64,000 bases of DNA from Actinacidiphila sp. DG2A-62 (GCF_035825295.1 NZ_JAYMGI010000002.1:3229001-3293000), one strand, 5' to 3'; counted from the stretch's first letter, positions 37,301-45,419 are shown. The notes: generated from the letters alone by a model not told the origin. Made by a program: numbers and translations.

Positions 37301-38165
37301 GGGCGCCGGCGGGACGACGGTCGAGCTGACGTTCCGGCCGCCGGGGGGCCGCGGCGCGCCCCGCAGGGTCGCCGTCGTGCCGCTGGTCGACGAGCGGCCG
37401 CTGCGCTACCAGCACTGGGTGGCCCGGCGCCGCAAGCTGGTGCGCCGGCTCAGCGGCGGCCGCTGCGGCTACCTGCACATCCCCGACATGGGCGGGTCGG
37501 GCTGGGCGCAGTTCAACCGCGACCTGCGCAAGGAGGTCGCCTACGACGCCCTGCTGGTCGACGTGCGCGGCAACGCCGGCGGCAACATCAGTGAACTCGT
37601 CGTCGAGAAACTCACCCGAAAGGTGCTCGGCTGGGACCTCACCCGCAACGCCCAGCCGGTGTCGTACGCCAGCGGCGCCCCGCGCGGCCCGGTCGTGGCG
37701 ATCGCCGACGAGGCGACGTCCTCGGACGGCGACATGATCACCGCGGCGTTCAAGCTGCTCGGCCTCGGGCCGGTGGTGGGCCTGCGCACGTGGGGCGGAG
37801 TGGTCGGCATGACGGGCCGTCACCGCCTGGGCGACAACACGGTGATCACCGTGCCGATGAACGCCGCCTGGTTCGACGACTACGGCTGGGCGGTGGAGAA
37901 CCACGGCGTCGCGCCCGACATCGAGTGCCTGCGCACGCCCCTCGACTGGGCGGAGGGCCGCCACGGGCAGCTCGCGGTGGCGGTGCGCACGGCCCTGGAG
38001 CTGCTGGAGCGCAGCCCGGCGGCGGTGCCGCCGGACCTGTCCGCGCGGCCCGACCGCGCCCGCCCGCCGCTCCCTCCGCGCCCCGGCCCTCAGCCGCCGC
38101 CCGACCAGGCGCCACCGGCCCCCGCGTCACCGGACCAGCCCCCGCCCGGACCGTCAGCCGGCTGA
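34311..38165 (+). CDS. Tricorn protease homologue with large low-complexity insertions
   Basis: A 1284-residue self-assembling serine protease that degrades oligopeptides downstream of the proteasome. Two beta-propeller regions (about residues 1-590) precede the C1, PDZ (about 935-1030) and C2 catalytic domains. Catalytic motifs are present: GTSHAYV (Ser-His, about residue 911), TSSDGDMITAAFKLLG (nucleophile serine, about 1138) and NHGVAPDIE. It is longer than most homologues because of Gly/Asp/Ser/Ala-rich insertions at about residues 382-506 and 545-586 between propeller blades. The last 45 residues are proline-rich. The ATG at 34311 is tentative; an in-frame GTG at 34320 is also possible, and neither has a clear ribosome-binding site. 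Confidence 0.9.
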   Translation: MGEVSDGAYLRFPHVHGELLCFAAEDDLWVAPLGPPGGAPGRAWRVTADRTRVGPARFSPDGTTIAFTTWRSLDPEVYVVPVDGGTSRRLTYWGSTDTRVCSWTPDGHVLAVSSHGQPFAHHTWAHSVPIECEPGAPLPWGPVSDIAVQDRPSPEGCGTGTERRTLLLTGTPPHEPHAWKRYRGGATGRLWLHGERLVPELDGHLASPMFVAGRIAFLSDHEGVGNLYSCAPDGSDLRRHTDHADFYARNAATDGERVVYQCAGELWLVEDLAAPDAVPRRLDIRLAGPRSGRRPYQVPASSNVDGLAMDRTGRASAVCVRGSLYWLTHRDGPARTISDVPGARVRLPEMLGDTGVVAYVTDAGGEDGIELAQLPGRASRALSRGPQTAADVTADVTADDLAADLAAGAAGADAGGADAVPVATRTGSTRWPDTASSDDHSSDERSSYSGDRLTSGGGGDMTGDGGSEGDSGGGTGGDGGGPDGRGGTGGRGAGEASARGVDGDDDAVARLAVGRLGRVLEMVSSPDGGTLAVAAHDGRLLLVTTGEGDDAVGSSDVASDAADDTTGGGDPGDEGDFAGAALTRPDPGPGRRGHVQELVRSTNGPVRDLAFSPDSAWLTWSHPGVGRSLRSIRIARLADHTIIDVTDGRFEDEQPVFTPDGRYLAFLSWRGFDPVYDVHTGDLSFPLGCRPYLVPLNSATPSPFALRVEGSPVGAGLEPGESGDGPVVVETEGLPSRVVPFPVAASKYSSLEPVAGGLVWLRWPISGALGETFVNPADPSARPTLEFFSLGKSKRVELVRHMDWYAVSGDGERLAVFDEGELAVLPATERGDDDTTVYVDMRRILHEVDPAAEWRQSYAEARLIRDYFWAPDMCGVDWPAILDQYRPLVERVATPDEYADLLREVLGELGTSHAYVQPARRNEGPPHYQRPIGLLGADFRHDKNDGTWSVARILPGESSDSKARSPLAGTGIREGAVLTHVDGRPVLSHAGPYPLLAGAGGTTVELTFRPPGGRGAPRRVAVVPLVDERPLRYQHWVARRRKLVRRLSGGRCGYLHIPDMGGSGWAQFNRDLRKEVAYDALLVDVRGNAGGNISELVVEKLTRKVLGWDLTRNAQPVSYASGAPRGPVVAIADEATSSDGDMITAAFKLLGLGPVVGLRTWGGVVGMTGRHRLGDNTVITVPMNAAWFDDYGWAVENHGVAPDIECLRTPLDWAEGRHGQLAVAVRTALELLERSPAAVPPDLSARPDRARPPLPPRPGPQPPPDQAPPAPASPDQPPPGPSAG

Positions 38166-38893
38166 GCGCCGGCCGTCACCTCGCGCAACCGGGCGCGCGA
38201 GAGCCGGTCGGCCCAGCGCGTCGTCTCGGGCAGCCGGTAGCGCGGCGCGAGCCGCAGCGCGTGTACGCAGGCGCGGTCCAGCCCGATGCCGCCGCCGACG
38301 GACACGAACACCGGCTTGACGCCTTCTTGCGTCCGCAGCGCCCGACCGACGACCTCGCCGCCGTCGGCCGTCAGCGGCGCGCTGTCCCCGCGCCGCGGCC
38401 CGGGCGGTTCGTGCTCGAACACGAACGGCGCCTTCGCCACGCCGAAGCACGGCAGCCCGGTCAGCACCCCCAGATGCACGGCCAGCCCGGCCCGTCGCGG
38501 GTGCGCGATCCCGTACCCGTCGCAGACGATCAGGTCGGGTGTTGCCTTCACCCGCTCCAACGCTTCCATCACGGACGGAAGTTCCCGGAACGCCAGAAGT
38601 CCTGGAACGTATGGAAATCTGCTCACGCCTTCCACGAGCACGGTCTCCAGCGGTTCCAACGTCCCCGCGTCCAGCACCACAGCCGCGGCGACCAGCCGTT
38701 CACCCCCCTTGTCGTACGAGACGTCCACTCCCGCGACCCGCCCCACGTCCCCCACCGCGGGTCCTTCGACGTCCAGCACGGCCCGCTCGGCGAGCGCCGC
38801 CTGAACCTCCAGCGCCTCCCCCACCGTCCCCGGCCACGCCACCCGCCCCACCCCCTCGACATCCCCCGCCACTACGCGGTCTCCCCGCACCAT
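38090..38893 (-). CDS. nfi: Endonuclease V (deoxyinosine 3'-endonuclease)
   Basis: A 267-residue DNA repair nuclease that nicks DNA near deaminated bases, mainly deoxyinosine. The metal-binding GVDVSYDKGG (about residue 55), SRFPYVPGLLAFRELPS and YGIAHPRRAGLAVHLG are family signatures. The C-terminal 25 residues are Gly-rich and not conserved. Its 3' end overlaps the end of the convergent tricorn gene by 76 bases; an earlier functional end cannot be told. The ATG at 38893 starts a stretch with moderate conservation before the core domain. Confidence 0.9.
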   Translation of the reverse strand: MVRGDRVVAGDVEGVGRVAWPGTVGEALEVQAALAERAVLDVEGPAVGDVGRVAGVDVSYDKGGERLVAAAVVLDAGTLEPLETVLVEGVSRFPYVPGLLAFRELPSVMEALERVKATPDLIVCDGYGIAHPRRAGLAVHLGVLTGLPCFGVAKAPFVFEHEPPGPRRGDSAPLTADGGEVVGRALRTQEGVKPVFVSVGGGIGLDRACVHALRLAPRYRLPETTRWADRLSRARLREVTAGAQPADGPGGGWSGDAGAGGAWSGGG

Positions 38894-39221
38894 GGCCGCA
38901 CGCTACCGGTGCACCACCGCGCCTCCTGGCACGATCCACCGGCACGCGCCGCGGAGACCCCGCCACGCTTCAGCGCACCGAATGCAACCGGCAATCCCGA
39001 CGGCGGCGACCTATGAACGCTCTGCGTGATTCAGATCGGCCGACTTCGCCGTCGAATAGCGTCAGACACCCAGAAGGCCGATAGAACTGAACACCAACGG
39101 CGCCTTAACAGGCATTCAGCAAGATGCATCCCATTGAGGCGAAGCACCCCGACGTTCACCCGAAAGCCAAGCCACCGCCTGGAAATCCGCAAGTCCAACG
39201 GAGCGCAGTTGTACTACTCGG

Positions 39222-39422
39222 CTCGTCACCAGCTCGCCCTACACGGGAGCGGACTGGAACGCGGCCGGGCCGCTGCAGATCGGGCGGAGGCTGTACCAGG
39301 GCAGCTACGGCGAGTACGCCAACGGCTGGATCAGTGACGTGGAGACGTTCGACGAAGCGCTCACGCCCGCGGGCGTCTCGGCGCTGGAGGGTGACATCCC
39401 GGTTCCGGCGCAACTGAGCTGA
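39222..39422 (+). pseudogene. Remnant of a LamG/concanavalin-like domain protein
   Basis: In the frame ending at the TGA 39420-39422 the sequence reads TSSPYTGADWNAAGPLQIGR, then YANGWISDVETFDEALTPAG. This is the typical last third of a LamG-type jellyroll domain found in secreted actinomycete glycosidases. No start codon or signal peptide lies upstream in frame, and 38894-39221 holds no gene I can recognise. It is probably the 3' scar of a lost gene; it still has a strong hairpin just after it. Confidence 0.65.
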
Positions 39423-39440
39423 TCTTCGTCCAGCGCGCGA

Positions 39441-39472
39441 AGGAGGGGCACCCCCGGCGGGGTGCCCCTCCT
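39441..39472. terminator. Perfect 14-bp stem terminator
   Basis: Arms AGGAGGGGCACCCC (39441-39454) and GGGGTGCCCCTCCT (39459-39472) with a CGGC loop form a perfect stem 18 bases after the LamG remnant stop. It could also serve the leftward small gene ending at 39535. Confidence 0.85.
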
Positions 39473-39534
39473 CGTGTCACGGGGTTCGCGTGGCCGCGGC
39501 GCGCGGGAACGCGCCGGGCAGGCGGCAGTTCAGG

Positions 39535-39765
39535 TCAGGCGTCCCACTCGTCCTGCTCGCGCCGGCCGTCGCGGCCCATGCGCTCGCGGGCCTGGTCGCG
39601 GGCGTCGGAGGCGCGCTCCTGCAGCTCGTCCTGCATGCCGCCGCGCTGCGGGTCCTCGGAGTTCTCCGAGCCGGGGGCGGACTTGCCGCGCCGGTTGCCG
39701 AGCTGCTCCTTGGCGTCGTCCGCGACCTCGCCGGCCTTGTCCTTGAACTGGTCGAAAGCACCCAT
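39535..39765 (-). CDS. Small hydrophilic stress-type protein (CsbD/antitoxin-like)
   Basis: A 76-residue, highly charged, probably helical or disordered protein beginning MGAFDQFKDKAGEVADDAKE. The N-terminal pattern resembles CsbD-like stress proteins and the MT0933-type antitoxin-like family; I cannot decide between these. The ATG at 39765 has a near-perfect ribosome-binding site (AGGAGGAG), indicating high expression. No toxin gene is adjacent. About 110 bases separate it from the upstream SDR gene end. Confidence 0.7.
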   Translation of the reverse strand: MGAFDQFKDKAGEVADDAKEQLGNRRGKSAPGSENSEDPQRGGMQDELQERASDARDQARERMGRDGRREQDEWDA

Positions 39766-39871
39766 GGTTACTCCTCCTGGAGTGTGTGGGAGTGGGGCCT
39801 CGACAAGGTTGACATGCAGGGATGACCCTCGCATCTTGGGACAATAACCCCAGGTCAGTGGGTGGCTACGC

Positions 39872-40786
39872 TCAGCATTGGTCACACTGTGTGATCGGCG
39901 GACGAGACGCGCGCCGCTTCGTCGGCCGCTCCTCCCCGCCCCACCAGGCCGCGCGGGCCTCCCGCGCCGCCGCCCAACGCCGTTCCCGCGCGCCGCAGCT
40001 CGCGCTGCCCGAGGGGCCGGCGATGACGGACGGCAGGTGGCCGCGCAGCGGCTGCATCCCGCGCAGCCACCACTGTCCGTACACATGAGGCGATCGTCGG
40101 ATGATCCCGGTGACGAGGCGGTCGACGGCCGGCTCCAGCGGGTAGGTGCGGTTGGTCGGCCAGGGCAGGCGGGCGCGCATCTGCCGCAGCGCGTCGTCCT
40201 CGTCGGCGCCGCGCACCATGTCGGTGTCGGTCCAGCTGAGGTAGCCGACGCCCACGCCGACGCCCTGGACGCCGAGTTCCGCGCGCACGCTGTGCGCGAA
40301 CGCCTCCACGCCCGACTTGCTCGCGCAGTAGGCGGCCATCAGCGGTGCCGGGGTGATCGCCGCGAGCGATGCGATCTGCAGGTAATAGCCGCGCGAGGCG
40401 ACCAGCGCCGGCATGAACGCGCGCGCGGTGGCGACGCTGCCGAGGAGGTTGACCTGGATCACCCGGTCGAACGCGTCGGGGTCGGACTCCAGGAACGGGC
40501 CGCCGGTGGCGACGCCCGCGTTCGCCACGACGACGTCGACCCGGCCGAAGCGCGCGGCGATCTCCCGCGCGGCCTGCGCCATGGCGGTGCGGTCGGTGAC
40601 GTCGGCGGTCCAGTGCGCGGCCTCACCCGGGAGTGACGTCGCGACGTTCATCAGCTCATCGGGCTCCAGTCCGACGAGTGCGAGCCGCGCGCCGCGCACC
40701 GCGAGCTTGCGCGCCAGCATGGCGCCCACGCCGCGGGCGGCGCCGGTGACGACGACGACCTTGCCGTGCAGCGATGTTCGGCTCAT
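39872..40786 (-). CDS. SDR family oxidoreductase (third gene of the monooxygenase operon)
   Basis: A 304-residue short-chain dehydrogenase. VVVTGAARGVGAMLARKL is the cofactor loop, NAGVATGG follows beta-4, and the catalytic Tyr-Lys is in YCASKSGVEAFAHS near residue 150. It has a longer than usual C-terminus rich in Arg and Ala. The ATG at 40786 overlaps the hydrolase stop (ATGA) and AAGGAG lies upstream. With a Baeyer-Villiger monooxygenase and an alpha/beta hydrolase it fits a pathway in which an alcohol is oxidised to a ketone, converted to an ester, then hydrolysed. Confidence 0.87.
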   Translation of the reverse strand: MSRTSLHGKVVVVTGAARGVGAMLARKLAVRGARLALVGLEPDELMNVATSLPGEAAHWTADVTDRTAMAQAAREIAARFGRVDVVVANAGVATGGPFLESDPDAFDRVIQVNLLGSVATARAFMPALVASRGYYLQIASLAAITPAPLMAAYCASKSGVEAFAHSVRAELGVQGVGVGVGYLSWTDTDMVRGADEDDALRQMRARLPWPTNRTYPLEPAVDRLVTGIIRRSPHVYGQWWLRGMQPLRGHLPSVIAGPSGSASCGARERRWAAAREARAAWWGGEERPTKRRASRPPITQCDQC

Positions 40787-41862
40787 GCGCTCTTCTCCTT
40801 CTCGACGTCGTCGGCCCTGCCGGCGTCGCGGGCGTTGCTGATGTCGCTGCCGTTTCGGGCATCGCGGACGGCGCCGGCTTTCCGGACGACGCCAGCGACA
40901 TCGCCGGCTTCGCCGACATCCCCGACATCCCCGACGACGGCGGCCGCGTTCGTCGCACCGTCTGCCCGCAGGTGATCGGCGACCAGCGTGCGTATCGCCC
41001 GTGCGACCGCGTCCGGGTCCTCGATGGGCGTCATGTGGCCGAGCCCGGGCAGTTCGGTGACTCCCAGGGAGTCGGGCAGTGCGGCCGCCATCGCGTGGGC
41101 GTGCACCTTGGGGGTGAGTTTGTCGTGGGTGCCGACGAGGACGGCGGTGGGCGCGGTGATCGCGGCGAGTTCCGCGTCGAGGTCGAGCACGGCCAGCACC
41201 CTGCCCCATGCCGACCGCTGCCGGGCGCGGCACGCGTGCACGATGCGCGCGGTGAAGGTCACCTGTTCGGGGGTGGGGGCGACGCCGAGGATGCCGTATG
41301 CCAGGGCGGCCTTCGACAGCGCGGTCACCGGCCCGAGTGGCATGCGCGACACGAGGAGTTGACGGTGGATCAGGTGGCGCAGGCGTCGTGCGCCGATCCG
41401 CGGCGGCAGCACCTCGGTCGCTCCGAGCAACCGACCGCTGCCGGTGCTGGCGAGCAGCACGGCGGCGGTACGGTCGGCGACCGGCGACCGACCGGACGCC
41501 GCCATGATCGTCATACCGCCCATCGAGTGGCCTGCGAGGACCGCGCGTTCACCGTCCGGTACGACCGCTTCCAGTACGGCTTGCAGATCATCGGCCAGGC
41601 GCGCCGTCGAGTAACCCGCGCGGGTGGCCGGCGCAGCGCTGCGGCCGTGGCCGCGCTGGTCGTAGGCGACGATCCGGTGATCGGCGGCCAGCAGCCGTAC
41701 GACCGGCGCCCAGAACAGCGTCGAGCACGTCCACCCGTGCGACAACACGACCGTGGGACCGTCGGCGCGGCCGTACTCCGCGACGTGCAGTCGCGTCCCG
41801 TCCGCTGATACGACGGTCGTCTCGCGGCGCGCGGGCACCGCTTCGTAGGGCGTGGCGTTCAC
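40783..41862 (-). CDS. Alpha/beta hydrolase
   Basis: A 359-residue alpha/beta hydrolase. The oxyanion region is VVLSHGWTCSTLFW, the nucleophile elbow LAGHSMGGMTIM (Ser near residue 110), and the histidine probably in PGLGHMTPIEDPDAV. The last 60 residues are an unusual Ala/Val/Asp/Gly repeat tail (VGDVGDVGEAGDVAG). The GTG at 41862 overlaps the monooxygenase stop (GTGA), and its stop overlaps the SDR start. An esterase role on the Baeyer-Villiger product is the likely task. Confidence 0.87.
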   Translation of the reverse strand: MNATPYEAVPARRETTVVSADGTRLHVAEYGRADGPTVVLSHGWTCSTLFWAPVVRLLAADHRIVAYDQRGHGRSAAPATRAGYSTARLADDLQAVLEAVVPDGERAVLAGHSMGGMTIMAASGRSPVADRTAAVLLASTGSGRLLGATEVLPPRIGARRLRHLIHRQLLVSRMPLGPVTALSKAALAYGILGVAPTPEQVTFTARIVHACRARQRSAWGRVLAVLDLDAELAAITAPTAVLVGTHDKLTPKVHAHAMAAALPDSLGVTELPGLGHMTPIEDPDAVARAIRTLVADHLRADGATNAAAVVGDVGDVGEAGDVAGVVRKAGAVRDARNGSDISNARDAGRADDVEKEKSA

Positions 41863-43364
41863 GAGACCGCCTCCACCGACCGCTGCGGCGCGGCGACCGG
41901 CGCCAGCTGTTCGTACTCCGACAGCCGCAGCTGCCGGGTGGCCCGCCGGAACTCCGCCGTGGTGCCCGGCCAGGCAGTGGTGTTGCGGCCGTTGGCGTCC
42001 AGGTACCAGCTCTGGCAGCCGCCGGTGTTCCACACGGTGCGCGAGACGCGGCGCTGCATCTCCTCGTTCCACGCCGCGACCGCCGCCGGCTTGGCGTCCA
42101 GGGCCGCGGCGCCCGTGCGTTCCAGTGTCTTCAGATAGTCGGCCATGTAGTTGAGCGATGATTCGATCATCAGGATCATCGAGCTGTTCCCGAGGCCGGT
42201 GTTGGGGCCGACGATGAACACCAGGTTGGGGAACCCGTCGACGGTGCAGCCGCGCAGCGCGGCCATGCCGTTCTTCCAGTGGTCGCTGAGCGAGCGGCCG
42301 TCCGATCCGATGATCCTGTCGCCGATCGGCATGTCGGTGACGTGGAAGCCGGTTCCGAAGATGATCGCGTCGACGTCGCGCTCGGTGCCGTCGGCGGTGA
42401 CCACCGTCGAGCCGCGCACCTCGGTGAGCGCGGAGGTGACCACCTCGGTGTTGGGCTGGGCGAGCGCCGGGTAGTACGTGTTGGACAGCAGGATGCGCTT
42501 GCACCCGATCGTGTAGTCGGGGGTGAGCCGGGCCCGCAGTTCCGGGTCCTTGACCGAACGCCGAAGGTGCGTGCGCGCGACCCGTTCGGCGGCCTTCATC
42601 AGCTTCGGCTGCCGCACGAAGGCGCCCACCTGGAACTCCCGGATCAGCCACAGCAGCCCGCGCCGCGCCCTCGCGGTCCCCGGCACGTTGCCGTGCAGCC
42701 ACCGCTCCACGGCGCCGATGGGGCGGTCGGCGCGCGGCAGCACCCAGGGCGGGGTGCGCTGGATGACCGTCAGCCTCCCCACCTCGGGCTGGATCGAGGG
42801 CACGATCTGGATCGCCGATGCGCCGGTGCCGACCATGGCGACCCGTTTGCCCTTCAGGTCGTAGTCGTGGTCCCAGCGCGAGGAGTGGAAGACGGCGCCG
42901 GGGAAGCTCTCGATCCCCGGGATGTCGGGGATCTTGGGGTCCGACAGGGCGCCGGTGGCGGAGACCACGACGTCCGCGGTCAGGTCGCCGGCGGCGGTCG
43001 ACAGGCGCCACTGCCGCGCCTCGCCGTCCCAGCGCGCCTCGCGCACCTCCGCGCCGAACCGCAGGTGCGGCCGCAGTCCGAAGGTGTCCGTCACCCGTTC
43101 GAGGTACGCCTGGATGTGCTCTTGGCCAGAGAAGGCGCGCGGCCAGTCCGGGTTGGGCGCGAAGGAGAACGAGTACAGGTGCGAGGGCACGTCGCAGGCG
43201 CACCCGGGGTAGCTGTTGTCGCGCCAGGTGCCGCCCACCGCGTGCGCGCGCTCCAGGATCACGAAGTCGGTGATCCCCTCGCGCCGCAACCGTACGCCCA
43301 CGCCCAGCCCGCCGAAACCGGAGCCGATCACCGCCACCCGTACGTGTCCGAGATCGCCGTCCAT
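41859..43364 (-). CDS. Flavin-containing monooxygenase, Baeyer-Villiger type
   Basis: A 501-residue FAD- and NADPH-dependent monooxygenase. GSGFGGLGVGVRL binds FAD, the BVMO fingerprint FxGxxxHxxxW is present as FPGAVFHSSRW near residue 150, and VGTGASAIQIVP binds NADPH. A second part of the fingerprint, FGTGFHVTDMP, lies near residue 335. It should insert oxygen next to a ketone or aldehyde carbonyl. The ATG at 43364 is preceded by GAAGGGTGG. It is the first gene of a coupled three-gene operon and divergent from a MerR regulator. Confidence 0.9.
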   Translation of the reverse strand: MDGDLGHVRVAVIGSGFGGLGVGVRLRREGITDFVILERAHAVGGTWRDNSYPGCACDVPSHLYSFSFAPNPDWPRAFSGQEHIQAYLERVTDTFGLRPHLRFGAEVREARWDGEARQWRLSTAAGDLTADVVVSATGALSDPKIPDIPGIESFPGAVFHSSRWDHDYDLKGKRVAMVGTGASAIQIVPSIQPEVGRLTVIQRTPPWVLPRADRPIGAVERWLHGNVPGTARARRGLLWLIREFQVGAFVRQPKLMKAAERVARTHLRRSVKDPELRARLTPDYTIGCKRILLSNTYYPALAQPNTEVVTSALTEVRGSTVVTADGTERDVDAIIFGTGFHVTDMPIGDRIIGSDGRSLSDHWKNGMAALRGCTVDGFPNLVFIVGPNTGLGNSSMILMIESSLNYMADYLKTLERTGAAALDAKPAAVAAWNEEMQRRVSRTVWNTGGCQSWYLDANGRNTTAWPGTTAEFRRATRQLRLSEYEQLAPVAAPQRSVEAVS

Positions 43365-43487
43365 GGCACCACCCTTCGTTTCCGACTCCGCCGCCTTCGT
43401 TCCGGCCCGCCCGGCCGCCGCGGCGCCACGAGCATTGCGCCAGCAATCACTGGCACGATGGCACACTCGGACTGTAGGGCACGCGGG

Positions 43488-43531
43488 TTACCGGCGGTAG
43501 AGGGCGGAGGGAATTCATTACCGACCGGTAG
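43488..43531. promoter_or_regulatory. Two TTACCG...CGGTAG inverted motifs, candidate operators
   Basis: TTACCGGCGGTAG (43488-43500) and TTACCGACCGGTAG (43518-43531) start 30 bases apart in the interval between the monooxygenase operon and the MerR gene. Each is a short inverted repeat. They could be operators for the divergent regulator or for an unlinked one. The motifs are visible; binding is inferred. Confidence 0.4.
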
Positions 43532-43677
43532 CGCCAGGTGTCGTGCCGGGGCGATCGCCCCGGCGCGCCGAACCCGTCCGGCCGCGCACCGCACCACGCC
43601 CCACTCCACATCGCACCCGCGCACCGCACCCCGCATCTCGCACCACGCACCCCGCGGGACACGATCACGTCACCCCA

Positions 43678-43683
43678 TAGGCT
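43678..43683 (+). promoter_or_regulatory. Probable -10 element of a leaderless merR promoter
   Basis: TAGGCT, the same hexamer as before gltX, ends 6 bases before the GTG start of the MerR gene, with no ribosome-binding site between. Confidence 0.5.
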
Positions 43684-43689
43684 GACCGT

Positions 43690-44646
43690 GTGGACGACAA
43701 GGCACCCGGCGCGCGCGAATACCGAGTCGAGGAACTGGCCCGGGCAGCCGGCATCCCTGTCAGGACGCTGCGTTTCTACCGGGAGCGCCGTCTGCTGCCG
43801 CCGCCGCGCCGGGACGGCCGGATCGCGTGGTACTCCGAGGACCACCTGGCGCGGCTGCGCACCATCGCCGCGCTCCTGGACCGCGGCCACACCCTGGGGG
43901 GCATCGCCGACCTCATCGCCGCGTGGGAGAAGGGGCGCACGCTGGACGGCGTCGCCGAGCTCCTGGGGCTGGAGAGCGCCCTCACGACGCCATGGTCCGA
44001 CGAGACGCCGGTAAGGCTCACCCCCCAGGAGCTCGCCGATTACTTCGGCGCCGACGTCAGCCCCGAGAACCTCACCTCCGCCCTGGAGATCGGCTACATC
44101 GCGGTCGACGGCGAGAACGTCATCCACATCAGCCGGCGCCTCCTGGACGCCTCGGCCGCGCTCGTACGCGAAGGGGTGCCGCTGTCGGCGGTGCTCGACG
44201 CGGGCCGCCAGGTCAGGGCCCACGTCGACGCGATCGCCGACCTGTTCACCCAGGTGGTCAAGACGCACGTGCTCGGTCCGGGGGCCGCGTCCGGCGTTCC
44301 CACGGAGTCCGGAGCCTCCAGCGCGCTCGGCCCGGCCGGTGCTCCCGCCGCGTCCGCCGAGGAGGGCGCGGACGCCACGGCGGCGCCCACGGGCGGCACC
44401 GGCGCCGCTCCCGACATCGCCGGGATCTCGCAGTCCCTGCAACGGCTGCGCCCCCTGGCGAAGAACATCGTCGAGGCGGAGATGTCCCTCGCCATGGACC
44501 GCCGCGTCCGCGCCGAGATCGACGCGTGGATGCGCGAAGGCGCGCCCCCAGGGGCCGCGGCCGGCCGGGGCGACACCCCCAGGGGCGGCGAGAGCGAGGG
44601 CGACGGCCTGGAGCGCGGCTCGACCCAGGGCTCCGGCGACGCCTGA
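43690..44646 (+). CDS. MerR family transcriptional regulator
   Basis: A 318-residue MerR-type protein. The N-terminal winged helix is clear (EYRVEELARAAGIPVRTLRF, then YRERRLLPPPRRDGR). The C-terminal domain is long and predicted helical, with an Ala/Pro/Gly linker at about residues 200-240 and no cysteine cluster, so it probably responds to an organic ligand, not a metal. The GTG at 43690 is 6 bases after TAGGCT, suggesting a leaderless message. It is divergent from the monooxygenase operon, a likely target. Confidence 0.87.
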   Translation: MDDKAPGAREYRVEELARAAGIPVRTLRFYRERRLLPPPRRDGRIAWYSEDHLARLRTIAALLDRGHTLGGIADLIAAWEKGRTLDGVAELLGLESALTTPWSDETPVRLTPQELADYFGADVSPENLTSALEIGYIAVDGENVIHISRRLLDASAALVREGVPLSAVLDAGRQVRAHVDAIADLFTQVVKTHVLGPGAASGVPTESGASSALGPAGAPAASAEEGADATAAPTGGTGAAPDIAGISQSLQRLRPLAKNIVEAEMSLAMDRRVRAEIDAWMREGAPPGAAAGRGDTPRGGESEGDGLERGSTQGSGDA

Positions 44647-44745
44647 TCTCCCGCTGATCTCCCGCGCCCGATCGCCTGCGTTCCCGCGCGCGACCTGCAA
44701 GAGTGGAAGAGCCGGACCGACCGGCCGCGAATCGGGAGGTGTCCC

Positions 44746-45012
44746 GTGCAAGAGCCCCACGACACCAAGGCGGAGCAGGCCATCCTGGGCCGCATCAGCC
44801 AGATGGTCGCCGACGAGAAGATCCTGCGCGACCTGCTCGCCCAGGGCGGCATCGACGGCGGGACCGAACGCGAGCGGCTCGCCACCCTGGAACGCGAGCT
44901 GGACCAGTGCTGGGACCTGCTGCGCCAGCGCCGCGCGCTCACCGAGGCGGGTGAGGACCCCGGCGCCGCCCGCGTGCGCCCCTCCTCCACCGTCGAGGGC
45001 TACCGGTCGTGA
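44746..45012 (+). CDS. DUF2630 family protein
   Basis: An 88-residue helical protein of the actinobacterial DUF2630 family, recognised by ERERLATLERELDQCWDLLR followed by RRA, and a tail with VRPSSTVEGY. Its function is unknown. The GTG at 44746 follows GGGAGGT at good spacing. Its stop overlaps the start of the next gene (GTGA), so it is translationally coupled to a small acetyltransferase-like protein. Confidence 0.85.
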   Translation: MQEPHDTKAEQAILGRISQMVADEKILRDLLAQGGIDGGTERERLATLERELDQCWDLLRQRRALTEAGEDPGAARVRPSSTVEGYRS

Positions 45013-45323
45013 GCGGGGACAGCCCCGTCACCGTCACCGACGACCCGCAGGCGCGGCGCTACGAAGCCCGTGTCGCCGGCAGCCTCGCCGGCGTGCTCGC
45101 TTATATGCGCACGCCCGACCTGATCGCCCTGGTGCACACCGAGGTCGACGAGGCGTACGAGGGCCAGGGCGTCGGCTCCGCCCTGGCGCGGGCCGCCCTG
45201 GACGAGGCGCGTGAGCAGTCGACGCGGGTGGTGGTGATCTGCCCGTTCGTGGAACGCTGGCTCACCCGGCACCCGGAGTACGGCGACCTGCGCTACGAAC
45301 CCGCGAGCAAGGTCACCGACTGA
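45009..45323 (+). CDS. Small GNAT-fold N-acetyltransferase (NATD1-like)
   Basis: A 104-residue protein of the short YjdJ/NATD1 GNAT family. The acetyl-CoA loop is EGQGVGSALARAALDEAR near residue 55, followed by VVVICPFVERWLTRHPEY, a strong family signature. Substrates are not established. The GTG start overlaps the DUF2630 stop. Confidence 0.87.
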   Translation: MSGDSPVTVTDDPQARRYEARVAGSLAGVLAYMRTPDLIALVHTEVDEAYEGQGVGSALARAALDEAREQSTRVVVICPFVERWLTRHPEYGDLRYEPASKVTD

Positions 45324-45419
45324 CCCCCGCGCGGAGGGCCGGCCGGTCCGGGTGACTCGTCTCCCTGGGCGCCGCGCGGCTCCGCCGCGGTCCTCCGCGG
45401 GCCCGCCTCCGCGAACTCC

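Noticed and set aside
39535..39765. A toxin-antitoxin pair
   Set aside because: Only the small hydrophilic protein is seen; no partner gene of suitable size lies next to it.
39872..41233. A 453-residue SDR fusion starting far upstream
   Set aside because: The upstream part is an out-of-frame shadow of the hydrolase gene. ATG 40786 with AAGGAG and ATGA overlap is the natural start.
40783..43446. An 887-residue protein fused to the hydrolase
   Set aside because: The N-terminal two thirds are an out-of-frame reading of the monooxygenase gene; GTG 41862 with GTGA overlap is the true hydrolase start.
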